A stretch of 30,617 bases of DNA, from IMG/VR virus record IMGVR_UViG_3300042384_000745, positions 1-30,617 of that record, one strand, 5' to 3'. The stretch comes from a virus. Both the position numbers and the translations under genes were made by a program. Below the pieces are notes generated by a model, which saw only the letters and a list, made by a program, of their open reading frames with translations, had not been told where the DNA came from and ran no database searches. Each line of letters begins with the position of its first letter. The stretch's first letter is position 1. Below are positions 6,177 through 15,500 of the stretch, in pieces.

Positions 6177-6441
6177 GGCTAGGCGCAGGACGGTCGCGCC
6201 AATACTCCTGGACGGTCTGGACGCGCCCGCCAAGGGCTTGAGCGGCCCGCTCGCGTTCGACTTCGTACCGTGCTGAGACATTGTTCAATTCCTTTTGCAT
6301 GGCGATTTGAGCCATTAGAGCCATTTTGGCCATTTTGGCTTCACGCGCCTTGGCCATGTTGTGGCTGACACCAAAGCCCGCGGCAAAGGCCATGGCAAAA
6401 AATGCGGCCGCAATTGCCGCCTTAAGGCCGATCATTGTCAT
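6049..6441 (-). CDS. Rz: Rz-like i-spanin
   Basis: 130 residues from ATG 6441, chosen for the GAGG 9 nt upstream. Residues about 4-25 (IGLKAAIAAAFFAMAFAAGFG) are an N-terminal membrane anchor. A periplasmic coiled coil follows (AREAKMAKMALMAQIAMQKE through YEVERERAAQAL). This is the inner-membrane spanin layout. The overlapping lipoprotein frame, the holin and the endolysin next to it complete a standard Gram-negative lysis cassette. The C-terminal third is Ala/Gly/Pro-rich and less typical. Its start overlaps the end of the holin gene by 20 nt. Confidence 0.8.
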   Translation of the reverse strand: MTMIGLKAAIAAAFFAMAFAAGFGVSHNMAKAREAKMAKMALMAQIAMQKELNNVSARYEVERERAAQALGGRVQTVQEYWRDRPAPSHDCAVPAPLVGLLVGAVSDANAATGQSRGPVPYATAAAKPGN

Positions 6442-6718
6442 CACTGTTGACCTCAAAACTGGTATCGCCTGGCCCCTTGATCTTTACGTCCACCGCCGCG
6501 ATAGACGCCACGATGATCCCGATCATGCCCAATGTGATCCACAGGCCCCAGCCAAGGATATTGATTTGCGCGGGCTGCTGGCTTGCATCCCATGGGCCCT
6601 TCCAGACCACCCACACCAAGCCCGCAGCGAATCCGGTCAGGACCACCGCCCCGCCGATTATGGCCCAGAGGCGCAACGGCGCGGCCTTGAGCATGGCGGA
6701 CCACATCTTGGCAATCAT
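6422..6718 (-). CDS. Putative holin (two membrane helices)
   Basis: 98 residues with two strong hydrophobic helices, about 17-40 (LWAIIGGAVVLTGFAAGLVW) and 54-76 (ILGWGLWITLGMIGIIVASI), and a charged C-terminus (SDDNDRP). The size, the topology and the place between the endolysin and spanin genes are those of a class II-like holin. Holins form the inner-membrane lesions that release or activate endolysin. No sequence family is recognised, so the call rests on topology and context. It starts 4 nt after the endolysin stop. Confidence 0.75.
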   Translation of the reverse strand: MIAKMWSAMLKAAPLRLWAIIGGAVVLTGFAAGLVWVVWKGPWDASQQPAQINILGWGLWITLGMIGIIVASIAAVDVKIKGPGDTSFEVNSDDNDRP

Positions 6719-6721
6719 GGC

Positions 6722-7189
6722 CTAGGCCCTCATGAGATTGTTGGCAATCCGCCGCGCCCATCCCTTGCCGAAGGTTGGCCAGGTCGTAAGTTCGGTCATG
6801 AATTGCAAGCGAGCGCCACTGTATCGGGCGGCTAGACCGGCAGGATCAGCGACCATGACGGCTGCGCGCGTAACCGGGCCAAAGCGGCCATCGGCGGCGA
6901 CACCGACCGCTGTTTGCAGAAACTGGACCGCCTGGCGAAGGCCGGAATTAACCGCCGCGTCAAAGACGTGGAACCGCAGGGCGGCTGGCAGGTTGTCGCA
7001 TCCAACGGGTGCCCAATAGTCCCGCCGATAGATCGCCTTGGCCCCGTCCAGGGTCAGATTGCGAATATCCACCGCCGGATAGGCGCGCTTGGAAATCCCA
7101 TATTTGGTCTCGCCGCCGGGATCGCGGGGATCGTTCACATAGCCGCCCTCATGCCCGATGAGGGCTTCAAAGGCTTCGTCGAAGGTCAT
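6722..7189 (-). CDS. Endolysin, GH108-type muramidase
   Basis: 155 residues. The N-terminal domain starts MTFDEAFEALIGHEGGYVND and continues RDPGGETKYGISKRAYP, the signature of glycoside hydrolase 108 N-acetylmuramidases, with catalytic Glu14 in HEGGY. A C-terminal peptidoglycan-binding part (ALRFHVFDAAVNSG through VGVAADGRFGPVT) completes the family layout at normal length. It cleaves the glycan backbone of the wall. There is no signal peptide or SAR anchor, so it should need the holin for export. The ribosome site GAGGGA precedes the ATG. Confidence 0.93.
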   Translation of the reverse strand: MTFDEAFEALIGHEGGYVNDPRDPGGETKYGISKRAYPAVDIRNLTLDGAKAIYRRDYWAPVGCDNLPAALRFHVFDAAVNSGLRQAVQFLQTAVGVAADGRFGPVTRAAVMVADPAGLAARYSGARLQFMTELTTWPTFGKGWARRIANNLMRA

Positions 7190-7199
7190 TGTGGTTCCC

Positions 7200-7529
7200 T
7201 CAAGCTAAGGACGGCATGGCGGGTTGCCAGCCTTCGGGCAGTTCGTCGATCAGGTCTTCCGGTTCGATCTTAATCGCGCCGGAGTGATAGATTTCGGCGG
7301 GAACCTCGACCGGCTCGCCGTCCTGGATGATCGTGGTTGGCAGGGCCTGATCGTCGGGGATGCAGATTGCGACCTGCTGGCCATCGGGGTGACGGATCAA
7401 GGGCCACCAAAAGGCGGTGATGCCTTCGCATCCCTCCTGCTTGGCCTTGATTGCGCTTATGCCGGTGGCCATTTCCAGCGGCTGGGCCAGAGACTGCGCG
7501 GCGGCGAGGGTGGTGACAAAGTATTTCAC
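7200..7529 (-). CDS. Hypothetical protein between fibre and lysis genes (109 aa)
   Basis: I chose the GTG at 7529, which has a strong AGGAAGGAA ribosome site; the longer ORF would overlap the fibre gene. The 109-residue product starts VKYFVTTLAAAQSLAQPLEM and has acidic stretches near the end (IKIEPEDLIDELPEGWQP). No membrane segment or enzyme motif is seen. A gene directly after a tail-fibre gene can encode a fibre chaperone or assembly protein. That is only a positional suggestion. Confidence 0.6.
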   Translation of the reverse strand: MKYFVTTLAAAQSLAQPLEMATGISAIKAKQEGCEGITAFWWPLIRHPDGQQVAICIPDDQALPTTIIQDGEPVEVPAEIYHSGAIKIEPEDLIDELPEGWQPAMPSLA

Positions 7530-7572
7530 GGGATGTTCCTTCCTAGGCGACATTGACGGTGTAATAAGCGCC

Positions 7573-9021
7573 CTAAATGCGCTCAAGGGTTTGACGGTCG
7601 GTGGTGGAGAGGACGGAGGGGAAGGCTATGATTTCTGATACAGTGCCGTCAAATGGGAACAATGATCCAGCTCCATTCAACGAACCTATCGCGCTATTGA
7701 CCCCCGTATAGACGCTCGGAATTGTTGCGCTATCCCATTCCGCGCCGTTCTTAAACAGTTTCCACTGCTCGCTTCCGGTGGTTGATATAGATGTGATTAA
7801 AGTGGGTGCATTTGAAATAGCAACTTCTAAGGCGAGACCACCGCTTCCTCCGCCTCCCGTCGCTGAAGCGTTGAATAAGTTTAAAAACCCAGCCGTCGCA
7901 GCTCCAGTTGAAATTTGGTTTACAAGAATTGCAAAACGGCCAGTTGCGCCAGCAAACCACTGCCCAAAAACAGACCCGGTTACATTTTTAATCGTCGGTG
8001 TGAATAGAACAAACAGACTGTGCGTTGTGTCAATAAGCGGAGAAGCGGCAGCTAAATAATCATCCACGCCATCAAACCTGATTTCCGGCTTTCCATTAAC
8101 AGCCTCCAACGCACCATTGCTGACAATGCGCGGCTGCGATGCTGCCGTGGTCTGCGTGACATTGCGCCCGTTGCCTGATTGGTCGTACCAAGTGGTGACA
8201 AAGCCGTTAGCCGTGTTTGCTGTTGCTACGGTTTGTTGATAAGTTTGCGCGGTTGTTCCTGTGTTTAGTTGAGCGCCCCAGATAATGCGGTTTTGCCCGA
8301 TAGTTCTGCTTGTGCTATTATCCGCATCGGTGGCTGTATTGATCACAGATATTGCCTTAACCGTTGACGTCGCGGTGAGCGATATACGATACCAACCATT
8401 GCCAACAGGCGTTGAACTTGCCGTTGCACCACTCCATCCAGAGCCAACTGTCGAAACAGTGCCAAGCTCGCCGGTTAGCATATTCACCCAGCAGCGGGCT
8501 TGGTTGGTGACGACTGCCGTATCAAAAAATCCGATACGCGACCAAGTGCCAGTTGAACCGGCTTTGATAAAGAGCGAGAATGTGATCTGCCCCGCCGCAG
8601 CGAGCGCGATGTTTTGGTACCTGCCAGACGTTGATGACAGCACTGTGCATCTCTCTGCGGTCAGTGTGCCATCGGGGGCTATTTCCGAGTTTGCCGCAAT
8701 GGTTTCGGCTGACCCTGCCAGCCCCTCCCACGCCGCGTTTTCAAACTCCTCCGATCGCAGCAGCAGGTTCTGCGATCCGACGTGATTCATCAATGCAGCC
8801 GTGTTCAGATCACCGCTGGCGGTAAGGCCAACATCAAGCTCGGCATTGTCGCTCGACCGGCGCACCCGTACCGCGCCACCCGTATGCGCCGCCCGCGTCC
8901 GCCGCAAGCTGTACGCGGCAGCAGCGGGTGCGGAAATCTGGTCAAGGATGGGGATGGATGCAAAGCCAAGCCGCCGAGACGCACCACCGATGGCCGATAG
9001 CCTTGTTGCGCGCAGCCTCAT
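7573..9021 (-). CDS. Lectin-like virion fibre protein with inserted carbohydrate-binding module
   Basis: 482 residues. A concanavalin-like/AbfB-type module is split in two: AAYSLRRTRAAHTGGAVRVR and the NTAALMNHVG start at about 35-83, resuming at about 270 with GFVTTWYDQSGNGRN and continuing through KPEIRFDGVDDYLAA to the end. Between them (about 85-266) sits a second beta-rich domain starting NLLLRSEEFENAAW, like phage carbohydrate-binding modules. Such proteins probably bind surface glycans or decorate the virion. The gene is more AT-rich than the packaging genes, a hint of transfer or fast evolution. It starts in a TAATG overlap with the gene upstream. No catalytic residues can be claimed. 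Confidence 0.75.
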   Translation of the reverse strand: MRLRATRLSAIGGASRRLGFASIPILDQISAPAAAAYSLRRTRAAHTGGAVRVRRSSDNAELDVGLTASGDLNTAALMNHVGSQNLLLRSEEFENAAWEGLAGSAETIAANSEIAPDGTLTAERCTVLSSTSGRYQNIALAAAGQITFSLFIKAGSTGTWSRIGFFDTAVVTNQARCWVNMLTGELGTVSTVGSGWSGATASSTPVGNGWYRISLTATSTVKAISVINTATDADNSTSRTIGQNRIIWGAQLNTGTTAQTYQQTVATANTANGFVTTWYDQSGNGRNVTQTTAASQPRIVSNGALEAVNGKPEIRFDGVDDYLAAASPLIDTTHSLFVLFTPTIKNVTGSVFGQWFAGATGRFAILVNQISTGAATAGFLNLFNASATGGGGSGGLALEVAISNAPTLITSISTTGSEQWKLFKNGAEWDSATIPSVYTGVNSAIGSLNGAGSLFPFDGTVSEIIAFPSVLSTTDRQTLERI

Positions 9022-9323
9022 TAGATTAGCTCCGTAATCCGAATGGACCCCGCCGCCGTCTCTTGCAGTACTGAAATTGTCGTGGATGCTGGCACGTCAA
9101 AGTCAATACGCTCACCCGCCCCGACATAGTGGCTTGTGGCTGTGGCCGTACCGCTGAGCGAGTACCAAGCGCCTTGCGTCGCAAACATGGACACCCGGCG
9201 ACAGGTCGTGGTCAGGACGATGTTAGCCGCCGTGCCAGACGTGGCCTGCACACGAGGAACGTCAGGCTGTCCTAGCGGATCAACGGGCCAGAGGCTTGGA
9301 GTAAACGGAGTATTAGTCATCAT
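9021..9323 (-). CDS. Small beta-rich virion-associated protein (100 aa)
   Basis: 100 residues, predicted to be mostly beta: AANIVLTTTCRRVSMFATQG, then AWYSLSGTATATSHYVGAGE and FDVPASTTISVLQE. The pattern resembles small proteins encoded before fibre genes in many phages, where they are thought to be virion accessory proteins. It recalls in outline the protein at 20459. Two adjacent ATG codons are possible starts; the first fits the AAGGA site, which lies within a small hairpin (9330-9342). It is translationally coupled to the fibre gene. Confidence 0.6.
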   Translation of the reverse strand: MMTNTPFTPSLWPVDPLGQPDVPRVQATSGTAANIVLTTTCRRVSMFATQGAWYSLSGTATATSHYVGAGERIDFDVPASTTISVLQETAAGSIRITELI

Positions 9324-9329
9324 GTGAAT

Positions 9330-9342
9330 CCTTATGCTAAGG
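9330..9342 (-). promoter_or_regulatory. Hairpin covering a ribosome site
   Basis: CCTTA-GCA-TAAGG is a perfect 5-bp inverted repeat whose 3' arm contains the AAGG Shine-Dalgarno of the gene starting at 9323. If folded in the mRNA it would hide the site and lower translation. The stem is short, so the effect may be weak. Confidence 0.35.
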
Positions 9343-9364
9343 TGCGCTGGGCGCGGGTTTTAAG

Positions 9365-9580
9365 TCACAGTCCAAACATCTTTTTGAGGTGTTCTGCGAA
9401 AATCGTCAGGACGACCCCTGCGCACGTGGCTACACCCATGACCCAATGATAAGTGTCCTGGAGTTTACCGACCGCTGCGGTTAGCTTTTTGTTCTCCGCT
9501 TCAAGGTTTTCTATCATTTTGCTCATGGTCTTTATTTCGGTTTCGGCAACGGCAACCCTTTCGGACAAGGGCGCGGACAT
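9365..9580 (-). CDS. XhlA-like coiled-coil membrane protein (71 aa)
   Basis: 71 residues from the ATG at 9580 (TGATG overlap with the previous gene); a TTG one codon earlier is less likely. Residues about 5-45 are a heptad-like coiled coil (VAVAETEIKTMSKMIENLEA and ENKKLTAAVGKL), and residues about 47-63 form a membrane helix (WVMGVATCAGVVLTIFA) with a short basic tail. This is the layout of XhlA-type small phage lysis proteins. A role in lysis or membrane anchoring is possible, though the main lysis cassette lies elsewhere. Family confidence is moderate. Confidence 0.6.
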   Translation of the reverse strand: MSAPLSERVAVAETEIKTMSKMIENLEAENKKLTAAVGKLQDTYHWVMGVATCAGVVLTIFAEHLKKMFGL

Positions 9581-10053
9581 CAATGAGACTCGCGAGGGCT
9601 GCCACGGGAACCCACGTCAAAACAGCGCTTATGATAAGTCTGAAAGACATCCCACACCCCCGGACTAAGGACACAGATCAATTGGGCAAAAAAGGTCAGA
9701 TTCATGACAAGGACACGCGCATTGAATGCTATCGGGTGTTGCCAAAAATACTGATAGGTAAGGTTGGTGAGCGCCTGAATTGCCAAGAGGATTATGAGGC
9801 ATACCTTCCACCGGGCGCGCTCCTGCTGCCGTGACCCAAGCAAAAACACGGCGAAGATTGCGTCGCATACCTGAGACCAGATCATACTGTCGGGCGGCTG
9901 GCCGAACACGGCGGCGATTGCGGTAACGCACCAGGTGAGCACGAGGAAGGCCGACGCGCCGAGTGTTGCCGGGCGGACGTTCCTATCGACCAGCATCTCG
10001 ACCGCAAAGGTCAGGAGCGCCGCCAAGCCCGTTGCGGTTAGACCCGATCCCAT
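9580..10053 (-). CDS. Polytopic membrane protein (157 aa)
   Basis: 157 residues with about four hydrophobic stretches: near 5-22 (TATGLAALLTFAVEML), 29-50 (TLGASAFLVLTWCVTAIAAV), 82-100 (WKVCLIILLAIQAL) and 110-135 (ARVLVMNLTFFAQLICVLS). A good AGGTAAGG ribosome site precedes the ATG, and it ends coupled to the XhlA-like gene. No family is recognised. With its neighbour it might make up a holin-type membrane pair or a superinfection-exclusion system. Neither can be decided from sequence. Confidence 0.6.
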   Translation of the reverse strand: MGSGLTATGLAALLTFAVEMLVDRNVRPATLGASAFLVLTWCVTAIAAVFGQPPDSMIWSQVCDAIFAVFLLGSRQQERARWKVCLIILLAIQALTNLTYQYFWQHPIAFNARVLVMNLTFFAQLICVLSPGVWDVFQTYHKRCFDVGSRGSPRESH

Positions 10054-10058
10054 TAGCC

Positions 10059-10298
10059 TTACCTCTTGTCGCCGCCGACGCTTTTCAGCACGGGCGTCGG
10101 CTTTGGCGTTGAGCGGTCGGCATGACGGGCAACAAGCTGCAACAGCCCATGGGCCTTATCCAGCAGGGTTTTGATTTCCTCGCCAGCCTCTGGATCATGC
10201 TCAAAAGCTTCGTCACATACCTTGTGCGCCATGTTCAAGCCAAATTGGATAATCAGGGCCGCAGCCTGAGCCTTGATTGCAATGATTGTCTCTTTCAT
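10059..10298 (-). CDS. Hypothetical small protein (79 aa)
   Basis: I start at ATG 10298 (MKETIIAIKAQAAALIIQFG), which has AAAGG upstream; the longer form adds a basic leader without a ribosome site. The N-terminal 30 residues are a mildly hydrophobic amphipathic helix. An acidic helix follows (AFEHDPEAGEEIKTLLDKAH), then a basic C-terminus. It is the first gene after the tailspike, with a 67-nt gap holding no clear terminator. The function is unknown. Confidence 0.55.
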   Translation of the reverse strand: MKETIIAIKAQAAALIIQFGLNMAHKVCDEAFEHDPEAGEEIKTLLDKAHGLLQLVARHADRSTPKPTPVLKSVGGDKR

Positions 10299-10365
10299 CT
10301 TGTGCCTTTCTTCGCGTTGAAACAAAATTCGAATGATCTTTAGTCAGCCGTGATCAGGTATTGGT

Positions 10366-12588
10366 CTAGTACGGTGTCAATACGCCCCCAGCTCCGGCAA
10401 CTGTTGCGGATGTGGTAAAGCCAGTTGCATCTATAGGCGCGTGGACAAGCGTACCCTGATCCATGCGGACACCCCACTGATTTACTCCACGGCAAGCCGC
10501 ACCAGTGAGGTGGCCCGACAACAAAGCACCAGAGCGGCCAGCGAGATACACGGCAGCAAAGCCAGTGCCGCCGTTGCTTTCAAAGACAGACATCCCGCCT
10601 GATACGCGCAAAATTTGGCCCGTTCCGGTTACGACCGTCTGGAAGCCGTGGCCATGTTGTGCCGGGCCTACAGAGCGATAAGCGCCGCCTAAAAGTCTAA
10701 CTTCTCGGATGAGCGACACGCCGTTGCTAATCAAACAGCCTGTTCTCGATACAAAGTCACACGCCGAGAACTCAATAACATCGACTGGCGAACTTGCTGC
10801 GCCCGTGAAGCCGTTTGCGGCAATGCAGGGTGCATCAGAAAAAACGAAGCCATACTGAGTATTGGCGACCAATCCAGCCTCAGTAGCAACATTCGAAAAC
10901 TTGTAAGTGTGGCCCCGCGCCTCATCAAGATGTCCAAAACTTTCAATTGTGACACCGTGACGCCGCGCCAAGGTTGATCTTGCATTGCTCGCCGAAAGAT
11001 GGGTGCCATGGAAAAGGATGAGGGCATCACCACTCGTGCCAGTGTTAATAGCCCCGCGCGTCTGGATATTATTAACCATCATTGAATAAACGCCAGGGTG
11101 TGCATTGATAAGACAATCCTGCATCCCATCGCCAACGACATTGGTTATAGTGATAAAGCTCTGCATCTGTGAGCCTCCCGCTCCGCGCCCCGATGCGAAT
11201 GCATGACGCCCATTAGAGACATTCATGCCAGAAACCGTTACGCGATCCGTGCCGGAAACGACGAGCGCGTATCCTAAGCCGTCGCGCGCAACCCGATTGG
11301 CGCGGAGGCTTTCGACGTCACACATTCGGCCATTACAGACGATAAATCCGCGATTTTCGGTCGCTGTAGCTAGGCAATCTCGAATTTGAGTTGATCGTGC
11401 GCCCCAAACCCAAATTCCGTCTTGGTCGCCACCAGCACCAGCGCCAAGGACTTCCACATTGTCAAACTCAATATCGACGGCAACCCAACGACGAACAGTT
11501 GCCGAGGTGGTGTAGCTTGAGCGCAGACTTCCGCCCAAGGTGAGCGTACCCGCACCCGAAGTGCTCGACTTGGCAATAACCGTCGCACCCTCCGAACAGA
11601 TTGTGCCATCAGCATCCCATACTCGAGTGGTATCGTGAATTAGCACCTCGTCGCCAACCGAGAATGTAGATAACTCCGCGACCGGGAGCGCGACTGCGCC
11701 GCGAGCAACCGCAGCGGTCAGGGTTGTGCGTGGATAGGACGCCGACCACATGTCAACGCCAGCACTGCTTTCAGCAACAAACCCCAAACCAATCTTAGAC
11801 GACCACCCCGAAGTAAGGTTCATCACGGCTGTGACTGCCGTAATGTCCAAGCGTAGGTTCTGCAAAAGCACCCGCTGCCCGTTCAAGATGGATTGCCGAA
11901 TACCTGTGGTGCCAAACGTGACAGAAGCATTTTGACCGTCAATAGCCACACCCAGAGGAATAGATACGCTCATCGCAGCCGAAAAAGCTGACGACCCCGA
12001 GCCGAACCATGAGAGAAACACTGGGCCCACCCATTGACGAACCCACCGCCCTGTTGTGACGGTCGACTCCTTGATTATCGTTCCGCCGTTGTCAGCAATA
12101 ACCGATGCGCTGTCCCACCGAAACACACCGCCGCCATCGCCAGCCGTCCAATTACTAGAAACTTGCGCCGTAGTAGGCCGACCATTGGGCCACGATACTG
12201 AACGTAAAGCGGGTATGTTAGCGACTTCGCCCAAGGCCGCTCGGCCCACAAGCGGACCAACATTCGATAGGTCGCTTAAGGCAAAAGTAAAGTTTGCCAG
12301 GTTGGGCGCATAGAATACCTGCAATCCGGATAGATCGCGTACCAGCATTGAATAGGTCGAGGCCGTGAATATCTGCGCGGGCGATCCAAGCCGCATGACA
12401 TAGCCACCGAACACGTCAAGAGGTTGGGGCGCGGGGACCGTGCCTGCGGCGTCCCAAAACACAGCCTGAGGGAAGGATATGGGGTCTTGACCAGCAACGC
12501 CAATATAGACCTTGCCTGCGTTTAACCCTGCACCGGCCAGATTGAGAATAGGGGGGTATGGGTTTTGAATTTCGGATAAGGTTGGCAT
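10366..12588 (-). CDS. Tailspike with P22-like head-binding domain
   Basis: 740 residues from ATG 12588, which follows AAAAGGATTGATT; an upstream TTG is less likely. Residues 1-105 match the P22 tailspike head-binding domain (NPYPPILNLAGAGLNAGKVYIG, VFWDAAGTVPAPQPLDVFGG). A linker (about 128-160) has SVSWPNGRPTTAQVSSNW and AGDGGGVFRWDS. The rest is Ser/Thr/Gly-rich, with short strand-turn repeats as in a pectate-lyase-like right-handed beta-helix. Such trimers bind and often cleave host surface polysaccharide. No catalytic acids can be named. It sits right after the ejection genes, as expected for a P22-type particle. The gene is more AT-rich than the packaging genes. Confidence 0.85.
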   Translation of the reverse strand: MPTLSEIQNPYPPILNLAGAGLNAGKVYIGVAGQDPISFPQAVFWDAAGTVPAPQPLDVFGGYVMRLGSPAQIFTASTYSMLVRDLSGLQVFYAPNLANFTFALSDLSNVGPLVGRAALGEVANIPALRSVSWPNGRPTTAQVSSNWTAGDGGGVFRWDSASVIADNGGTIIKESTVTTGRWVRQWVGPVFLSWFGSGSSAFSAAMSVSIPLGVAIDGQNASVTFGTTGIRQSILNGQRVLLQNLRLDITAVTAVMNLTSGWSSKIGLGFVAESSAGVDMWSASYPRTTLTAAVARGAVALPVAELSTFSVGDEVLIHDTTRVWDADGTICSEGATVIAKSSTSGAGTLTLGGSLRSSYTTSATVRRWVAVDIEFDNVEVLGAGAGGDQDGIWVWGARSTQIRDCLATATENRGFIVCNGRMCDVESLRANRVARDGLGYALVVSGTDRVTVSGMNVSNGRHAFASGRGAGGSQMQSFITITNVVGDGMQDCLINAHPGVYSMMVNNIQTRGAINTGTSGDALILFHGTHLSASNARSTLARRHGVTIESFGHLDEARGHTYKFSNVATEAGLVANTQYGFVFSDAPCIAANGFTGAASSPVDVIEFSACDFVSRTGCLISNGVSLIREVRLLGGAYRSVGPAQHGHGFQTVVTGTGQILRVSGGMSVFESNGGTGFAAVYLAGRSGALLSGHLTGAACRGVNQWGVRMDQGTLVHAPIDATGFTTSATVAGAGGVLTPY

Positions 12589-12590
12589 AA

Positions 12591-15500
12591 TCAATCCTTT
12601 TCAGATTGGTTAGAGGCGGCAGTCCCTGCGATCAGGGGCGCGATCAGGCGGGTTGATGCGGTAAGGTCGATAAAGGCGCGGACGGCCTCGGCTGTTCCGG
12701 CCTTAAGGTCTGGTTTGGTCGCTGCGGCCTTGGCGTCAGTCAGGGCGGCGGCTTGTGGCGTGAAGTTGGTTACGCCCTCCAGCGCAGCCTTGGCGGCGGA
12801 GGCTTCCTGTCCGGTCTTGATCAGGCCTGCCACGGCATCGACCACCGGCTTGACCGGCCCGCCGACAATAGAGGCTACAGGGCCTAGGCGCTGTGCCTGC
12901 TGGCTTAGAAACTGAATGACCTTATAGCCAGACCCCGAAGGATTCACGGTGTTAGGCAAAGGCACGGTTGCCGTCTTGATGATTCGCTGCAGTTTCATGA
13001 GCTGGCCAAAATCGGACGGCTCTAACAAAACCTTAAGCTTGTCTGGCCCAAACTTCTTGATGGCGGTCGATAGCCGGGCGCCAGAGATATCGCCGCTAGG
13101 GCTCAGGGCCGCTTTAAATATGTCGGCGACCCCATGGGCCTGAATGGCCTTCCACGCGGCCCGGCTGTTAGGTGTCGGCTGGCTTAAAAGAACAGCCTTG
13201 ATCTTTTTAAGCGTGGTCAGGCCTTCGGGTCCACCTGCGAATATCTCACGAATGGCGTTTTCCGGTAGGACTATATCGGTCTGGGTACCCTTCTTGAAGT
13301 CGATCAGACGCTGAACAACATCCTTGGCCCCAAAGGTCTTTTTCTGAGTGATGAAGGCTTCACGGCCAGCCTTAAAGGCAGCGCCAACATCACCCTGGCC
13401 CTCGACGGCTGCCCGCTCAACGGCATCCGATACGGCGGTGTCAATCACGCCCTTTAACGCCTGCGACCGACGCGACGTATCGGCGGCGTAAAGGTCGTTA
13501 ACGGTCTGGCGAAGATCCTCAGCGTTATCGACGGCAAGGCGGCGGACTGGCCCGGCAAACTTGATGCGCTCGGCAACCTTCCCGGCATCGTCCATCAGCT
13601 CGACGGCAGTGATACCCTCGACCGTCTTTGGGTTCTTGCCGATGAGGCCATATTGCGCGGCCTTCTGGCGCAAGGCATTGCGGACCTGTTCAGGGACGGC
13701 CTCGTCAATCCAAAGCTCACGCATCTTGGCCAGCAGGGGCGCGGTATCCAGATCAAGGACCGAGCGGGCATTTTCGCCTAGGCCCTGCGCAACCTCACGG
13801 GCCTGCTTATAGAGGGCTGATACCCCTGCCCGGCCCTGGTCAGACAATTCGCGCAGAGAGTCCTTGACGATGGCCCCCCGCTCAGTCGCATTCATGGCTG
13901 GATCGCCAAAGCCGGATCGGAACTTTTCGACGGCCCCGGCAATCGCCTCCTGTTGCCGCGCCAAAAAGGCCCGCGCCTTCTCGCCCTCGCCGCTGGCTTG
14001 GGCTTTCAGGGTCTGTTCGGCATCTTGCGCGGAAAAATCTTGGGTGGCTTGGCCCTTGGTCAGGGGGACGCCCTCAGAGGTCGCCTCTGTCAGCCTAGCC
14101 GCCGCCGTGGCGGGCAAGGGCGCGTTAGGATCGACTGCGGTCGCGTTGACAGCATCGGGCGCTGGCGGGGCTTCTGAGGCCTTGGCGCGGACGCTGGCCG
14201 GATCAACCGTACCGTCCTCGGCAACCCTGACCCCGGCCCGCTCGACGGCTGCGGCCTCATTGGACGAAAGCACCGGGGCGGCAGGCTCAGGCGCGGCGGA
14301 ATCGGAAGCACGGGCGGCAGGGCCCGCCGCAACAGGCTCAGGTGCGCCCACCTCGGCATAGGCAGCCTTAAGCTCTGCCGGGGCAACATCTGCCCGGTCG
14401 GCATAGTGCAAGCCCTCTTCGGTGATTGCGCCATTTTTGTTGAATGCGACCTCTTCGGGAACGGTCTCGATAACCCTTGCGGTCTTGGGGCCAAACTTGG
14501 CGGCAACGCGCTCCAGGGCGCTCACAGACAGGGCCGTACCACCGCCGCCGACCAAGGCAGCACCAAGCTGGCCGATCACGCCAGCGCCGCTCTGGCGAGC
14601 TTTCTCAGCCGCCCCACCGGCAACGCCAGAGGCCACAGTATCTAGAACGGGTGCCGCGGCTAAACTGCGCCCAACTGCGCCCGTAATCCCGGCTGCGCCC
14701 GACATCAATCCACCAATGCCAGCCGTGGCAAGGCCTTGGGTTGCGCCCTGGACGATGGCATCCACAACCTTCTCGCCCTTGGTCGCGGGCATAGGAACAT
14801 TAGCGGCATTAAGGGCCTGATCAACTGCGCCACTGAATGGGCCGGTTGTCGGAATCGGGGCCTTCTGTCCAGCCAATACAAAGGGCAGATTAGCTGCTGC
14901 ATTGACGGCGTTGATCGGCATATCAATAAGCGCTGCTGCACCACGGGCGACACCACCCGCACCCATGGCTAGTCGCTGGCCTGCGGCCAGGGGATCGGGC
15001 CGCTTTAGGGTAGCCCCTTGAGGCAGAACAATGAGCCCGTCCGCAAGGTCGCGCTCCAGCATGGCCCGCTCATTTTCGGTCATTTCCGAGCGGTTGTTAA
15101 AGTTATCAATCACCCGCTTGGGGATCACCGCCGCGTCGGGCTTGGCGGCCTCTTGCGGGCGCGTTAGGGCCATACCTTCTGGCAAGGCGAGTGACCCGGC
15201 CTTGATGGCATCATCAATCCGCTTGCGATCCGCTGCGCTCATAGCGCCGGGCGTGTTATAATTGGTCAGTATGGCTTCTGGGATGGCAGGGACTAACCCC
15301 CGGCGCGTTCCATTTAATCCAGACGATCCGGTAACGCGGCCCACATAGGCGCGGGTAATTGGGCCATGATTGGCTGGGTTCGTCCCGCCATGGTATTCAG
15401 CCACGGCCCTAGCCGGATCGCCGCCATTACGCTTTAGACTATCGGACAATAAGCGGCCCGCGACCTCTGCGGCATTCTCTGCGGATAGGTAGGGGTCAAT

